Part shown: piece by piece, positions 60,963 to 64,000 of the stretch
How positions within the stretch are numbered: position 1 is the stretch's first letter
Layout: each line of letters opens with the position of its first letter
DNA from: Fidelibacterota bacterium
GTDB taxonomy: Bacteria; Fidelibacterota; Fidelibacteria; Fidelibacterales; Fidelibacteraceae
Reading direction: 5' to 3'
NCBI GenBank assembly: GCA_028716785.1
Contig: JAQUPD010000001.1
Location: 73,114-137,113, forward strand
Length of the DNA stretch: 64,000 nt
Notes under the pieces: model-generated
The model's input: only the letters and a program-made list of their open reading frames with translations
Told to the model about the DNA's origin: nothing
Database searches by the model: none
Made by a program: the position numbers and the translations under genes

Positions 60963-63038
60963 TTATCCTGCTGTTTCTTTATCCAAAGACACCACGTCAC
61001 TGGCAAAATTAGAAATTTGGTGATCATGACTAATTATGATCACCGCGTGATTTTCTGAGTACATTTTGATCCATTGCAGAACCCAACTCTGTGTTATTGT
61101 ATCAAGAGAATTAAATCCTTCATCCAGTATCAAAACATCTGGTTCGTCAAGAATAGCCCGAAGAAGTCCCACAAGTTGCTTTTCACCCCCTGAAAGCTGC
61201 CGATATCCCTCTCCCAAAAGAGTAAATAAACCCAATTCAAATTTTTGAAAAAACCAGTTAAAATCTCGGAATATTTCTTTTAACCATGTTTTATTTTGAA
61301 CATTTCGCCCCAAAAAAATATTATCCTGGAGTGTCATATTAAATATTTTTACTTCTTGACTAACAACTCCAAAATGGCTTCGATATACCGTCAAATCTAT
61401 TTGCATCACGTGCTTTCCATTCCAATACATATTGCCTTCACTGAAACGATATTGTTGTAAAATAGCATGAATTAATGTTGTTTTTCCTGTCCCATTTTCT
61501 CCAAGAATATGAATCATTGATCCTTTTCGGACTGAAAAACTAACTTTTTCGAAGAGGGGTTGATATTTTGGCCATTGGAAACTGCATTTCTGAATATCCA
61601 GCAAAAAATCAGGACGATCGATTTCTTGTTCTCCTTCAGTCTTTTCAATAGGATGAATCAAAAAATCTCTTAATCGTGTGATAGATTCACGAGCTTCAGC
61701 TCCTTTCAGGGCGTTTTCCATTAACCTGAAAACTGAAGGAATAAAATTCCCTGTCAAAACGAAGGCAGCAAGCCAATTGCCGAATGTTAACCCTCCTTTT
61801 AAAACGAACCTTATTCCTAGCCCTATAAACACAAGCTGAAAAACACCTAGAAAACCTTCAGAAAAAACCAGTATCCGGCTGTTTATCAACCCCACCCTCT
61901 TCCAGCAGTCCAGAAATTTTTTAAATTCGTCTTCATTAAGATGAATAAAATAGGAATGCACATCTAAAGCACTTATTTCATCTAATCCTTCCAAGGTTTC
62001 TATGAGTCCCTGACTAAAAGCAGCCCCTTTTCGTAATGTGGTATTTTGAATTCTTCTCAAGGTGGGATAAAATCCCACCAATGTCCCTCCAAGGAGCAAG
62101 ACAAAAAGAGCAGATATCCCAGCAAGGAGAGGCGAAAAAAAATACATGACAACAATACTGCCCAGAAGAATAAAAAGATCAGAAAGTCCATATAAAAGAG
62201 TAAAATGATAAAAGGATTGAATCCGAAAAAGATCTAAAAATCTGGCAGTCATTTCCCCCGTCGTGAAACGGGAAATAAGCCGATAAGGTAAATGGATAAA
62301 ATGCTTGAAAGATTTACTAAAAATCGTTTGAAAAAGTGAGTTGCCATGACGGAAAAAAAGAACCTTTCGGACATATTCTGCTCCACTGCGGAGAAGAAGA
62401 AAAGCCATGAGAAAAATTAAACTGAGTGTTAAAAGATGCCAATCCTGTTCAGGAACAACACGTTCTGTAACTGTTCTCATTAAAAAAGCTGTGAAAAATC
62501 CTGCTAAAATAGAGATGATGCCACAGAAAAAAATCTGAAGAATCGAATCGGAGTAATCCCGAATATAACCCCAAAACCATGACCAATCTGATCGATAAAC
62601 AGGATCACGATATGGTAATTGATAATCAAAAGTAAGTAATATTCTGCTTTCCCATAGGTCATCTAACTCTTTTTTATCTAACCAATATAAGCCTTTTGCA
62701 GGATCACCAATAAGAAATCGCCCTTTTCGAACTGCATAGACAATCACATAATGGGTAAGATAGTTCGGGAGCTGACAATGAAGAATCACAGGCAAATTAT
62801 CACTTGGATATCTACCCTTATCTATACGATAAGCAGAACAACGAAATCCTAATTTTTCTGCGGCTGATTTAAGATCATACAACCTACAACCTCTGTAATC
62901 AGTATGACATAACACGCGAAGCTTATCCAAATAAGCTCGACCTCCAAAATACCGAATCAAACTTAGAAGACAGGCAGGACCGCAATCCGATGGTTGTTGT
63001 TGCTTTACAATTCGATATTTGAAATAGTTAATAATCAT
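60963..63038 (-). CDS. peptidase-containing ABC transporter (C39 protease + TM + ATPase)
   Basis: VKQQQPSDCGPACLLSLIRYFGG (Q, Cys), LPNYLTHYVIVYAV (His), FLIGDPAKG (Asp); ILGENGTGKTTLIHAI; LSGGEKQLVGLLRAILDEPDVLILDEGFNSLD. Confidence 0.96.
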   Translation of the reverse strand: MIINYFKYRIVKQQQPSDCGPACLLSLIRYFGGRAYLDKLRVLCHTDYRGCRLYDLKSAAEKLGFRCSAYRIDKGRYPSDNLPVILHCQLPNYLTHYVIVYAVRKGRFLIGDPAKGLYWLDKKELDDLWESRILLTFDYQLPYRDPVYRSDWSWFWGYIRDYSDSILQIFFCGIISILAGFFTAFLMRTVTERVVPEQDWHLLTLSLIFLMAFLLLRSGAEYVRKVLFFRHGNSLFQTIFSKSFKHFIHLPYRLISRFTTGEMTARFLDLFRIQSFYHFTLLYGLSDLFILLGSIVVMYFFSPLLAGISALFVLLLGGTLVGFYPTLRRIQNTTLRKGAAFSQGLIETLEGLDEISALDVHSYFIHLNEDEFKKFLDCWKRVGLINSRILVFSEGFLGVFQLVFIGLGIRFVLKGGLTFGNWLAAFVLTGNFIPSVFRLMENALKGAEARESITRLRDFLIHPIEKTEGEQEIDRPDFLLDIQKCSFQWPKYQPLFEKVSFSVRKGSMIHILGENGTGKTTLIHAILQQYRFSEGNMYWNGKHVMQIDLTVYRSHFGVVSQEVKIFNMTLQDNIFLGRNVQNKTWLKEIFRDFNWFFQKFELGLFTLLGEGYRQLSGGEKQLVGLLRAILDEPDVLILDEGFNSLDTITQSWVLQWIKMYSENHAVIIISHDHQISNFASDVVSLDKETAG

Positions 63039-63128
63039 TTCTCTAAAGTATATTTTCTGTAAATATATTATCCTATTTAAAATTATAAATCAACCCAACA
63101 AAATTTCTACAGATTCTCAACTAAACAC

Positions 63129-63154
63129 AAAAACCCGGCCAACACCGGGTTTTT
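63129..63154 (-). terminator. Rho-independent terminator between outer-membrane protein gene and the peptide-export operon
   Basis: AAAAACCCGG-CCAACA-CCGGGTTTTT perfect hairpin with A/T flanks. Confidence 0.85.
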
Positions 63155-63176
63155 AAAAAATTATTTCAAAAAATAA

Positions 63177-64000
63177 TTAGAAATACCAATTATTAACCAT
63201 TTTAATCCCGACACCTCGAATTTTTTCCGTAAAGCCAGCACTTCCAAGTGTATAGGTATAAATTCCCATGTCCCAAACGCGAGTGTTAAATCCTAATCCT
63301 AATTTTAGGTACCCATTCCCATGATTAAACCCTGTCCCAACATTCAAGACAAGCCAACTCACAGGAAAAACATCCAAATCTATATACGTTCTTGGAGAAT
63401 CCTCATGACCAAGACCTTCATTTAAAAATGCTGTTAGACCTGTCCGAACCATGATATATGGAATCGGTTGCCAGGTAATATCAAATTTCATACGTGACGC
63501 CAGTTTTTCAGTCATTACAACGTTTGAATCCAATGTTGTATGCTGGACATTCAGAAGAGAATCGATATCTAAATCATCTTCAGAAAAAGTTCCCACAGGA
63601 TCTTCAACCTGTGCATCCCATACATATTCTCTTTTGATCATGTTCGTGCTTTTAAGGGTAGCTCCTACATCTAAAAAGGAAAGCTGAACATCAATTTTAT
63701 TTGACACATAGGGGATATCAATAAAATCTTTAAATTTTACACCAACACCAACATCAACACCAAACGTAGGATCAGGAATTGCAATATCTTCATCAGAATT
63801 TATATAACTGTAAACAGCCGTTCCAGAGGTGGTAACTGTTGTCTCATCCACTCCAAATGAAACATTCTTGGCATTAGCCAGACTGAATCCTCCAAGATAC
63901 GCATTCACAGCCATACCTACACGAATCTCAACGATCTCTTTAACTGTTGGAATGTATTGACTCACCTGATGGCCAACACCTAACGAACTTCGCGTATATG
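63177..64000 (-). CDS. hypothetical outer-membrane protein, partial (5' end beyond window)
   Basis: Frame is open to the window edge (YTRSSLGVGHQVSQYIPTVKEIVEIRVGMAVNAYLGGFSLANAKN...), so the listed start at 63965 is a GTG inside the ORF. Confidence 0.7.
   Translation of the reverse strand, partial: YTRSSLGVGHQVSQYIPTVKEIVEIRVGMAVNAYLGGFSLANAKNVSFGVDETTVTTSGTAVYSYINSDEDIAIPDPTFGVDVGVGVKFKDFIDIPYVSNKIDVQLSFLDVGATLKSTNMIKREYVWDAQVEDPVGTFSEDDLDIDSLLNVQHTTLDSNVVMTEKLASRMKFDITWQPIPYIMVRTGLTAFLNEGLGHEDSPRTYIDLDVFPVSWLVLNVGTGFNHGNGYLKLGLGFNTRVWDMGIYTYTLGSAGFTEKIRGVGIKMVNNWYF

Noticed and set aside
1-64000. CRISPR arrays, transposases, integrases, phage genes
   Set aside because: None seen on either strand by reading; no repeat-spacer pattern or mobile-element domain in the ORFs

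Overview
The 64 kb window is chromosomal, AT-rich and gene-dense. It probably comes from an FCB-superphylum-like bacterium: PorV/PorQ-type porins, type-9-secretion-like C-terminal tails, CarboxypepD_reg TonB receptors, a DUF4837-like lipoprotein and a short SigA. The taxon is inferred, not proven. I saw no rRNA, transposase, prophage or CRISPR array; one tRNA-Met(CAT) is present. Main blocks: (1) gltX 3' end and tRNA; (2) a 16 kb minus-strand cell-surface locus with two diverged copies of a [TonB receptor - FN3/FlgD-tail secreted protein - PorV-like porin] module plus lipoproteins; (3) a complete Na+-pumping methylmalonyl-CoA decarboxylase / methylmalonyl-CoA mutase cluster (oadB, BCCP, oadG, mmdA, mce, meaB, mutB, mutA) next to glgC; (4) housekeeping genes (rnz, dCMP deaminase, cysS, ddl, HAD phosphatase, sigma factor, M23 peptidase, NatAB-like ABC, trxA, GH13 amylase); (5) a ~13 kb minus-strand block from 63.0 to 49.9 kb. 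The most interesting signal is in block 5: a 55-aa ORF (59592..59759, minus) missing from the supplied ORF track. It encodes a 15-aa double-glycine leader (MRELSEQEMKEHAGG) and a 40-aa Ala/Gly-rich core with two Cys. It sits one base after a thioredoxin-like CPFC gene and in the same run as a C39-peptidase ABC exporter, a GT51 glycosyltransferase, a lysozyme-like protein, an amidase-fold lipoprotein and a TolC/HlyD/MacB-like set. I interpret this as a candidate, possibly undescribed, class II microcin-like or secreted-peptide system.
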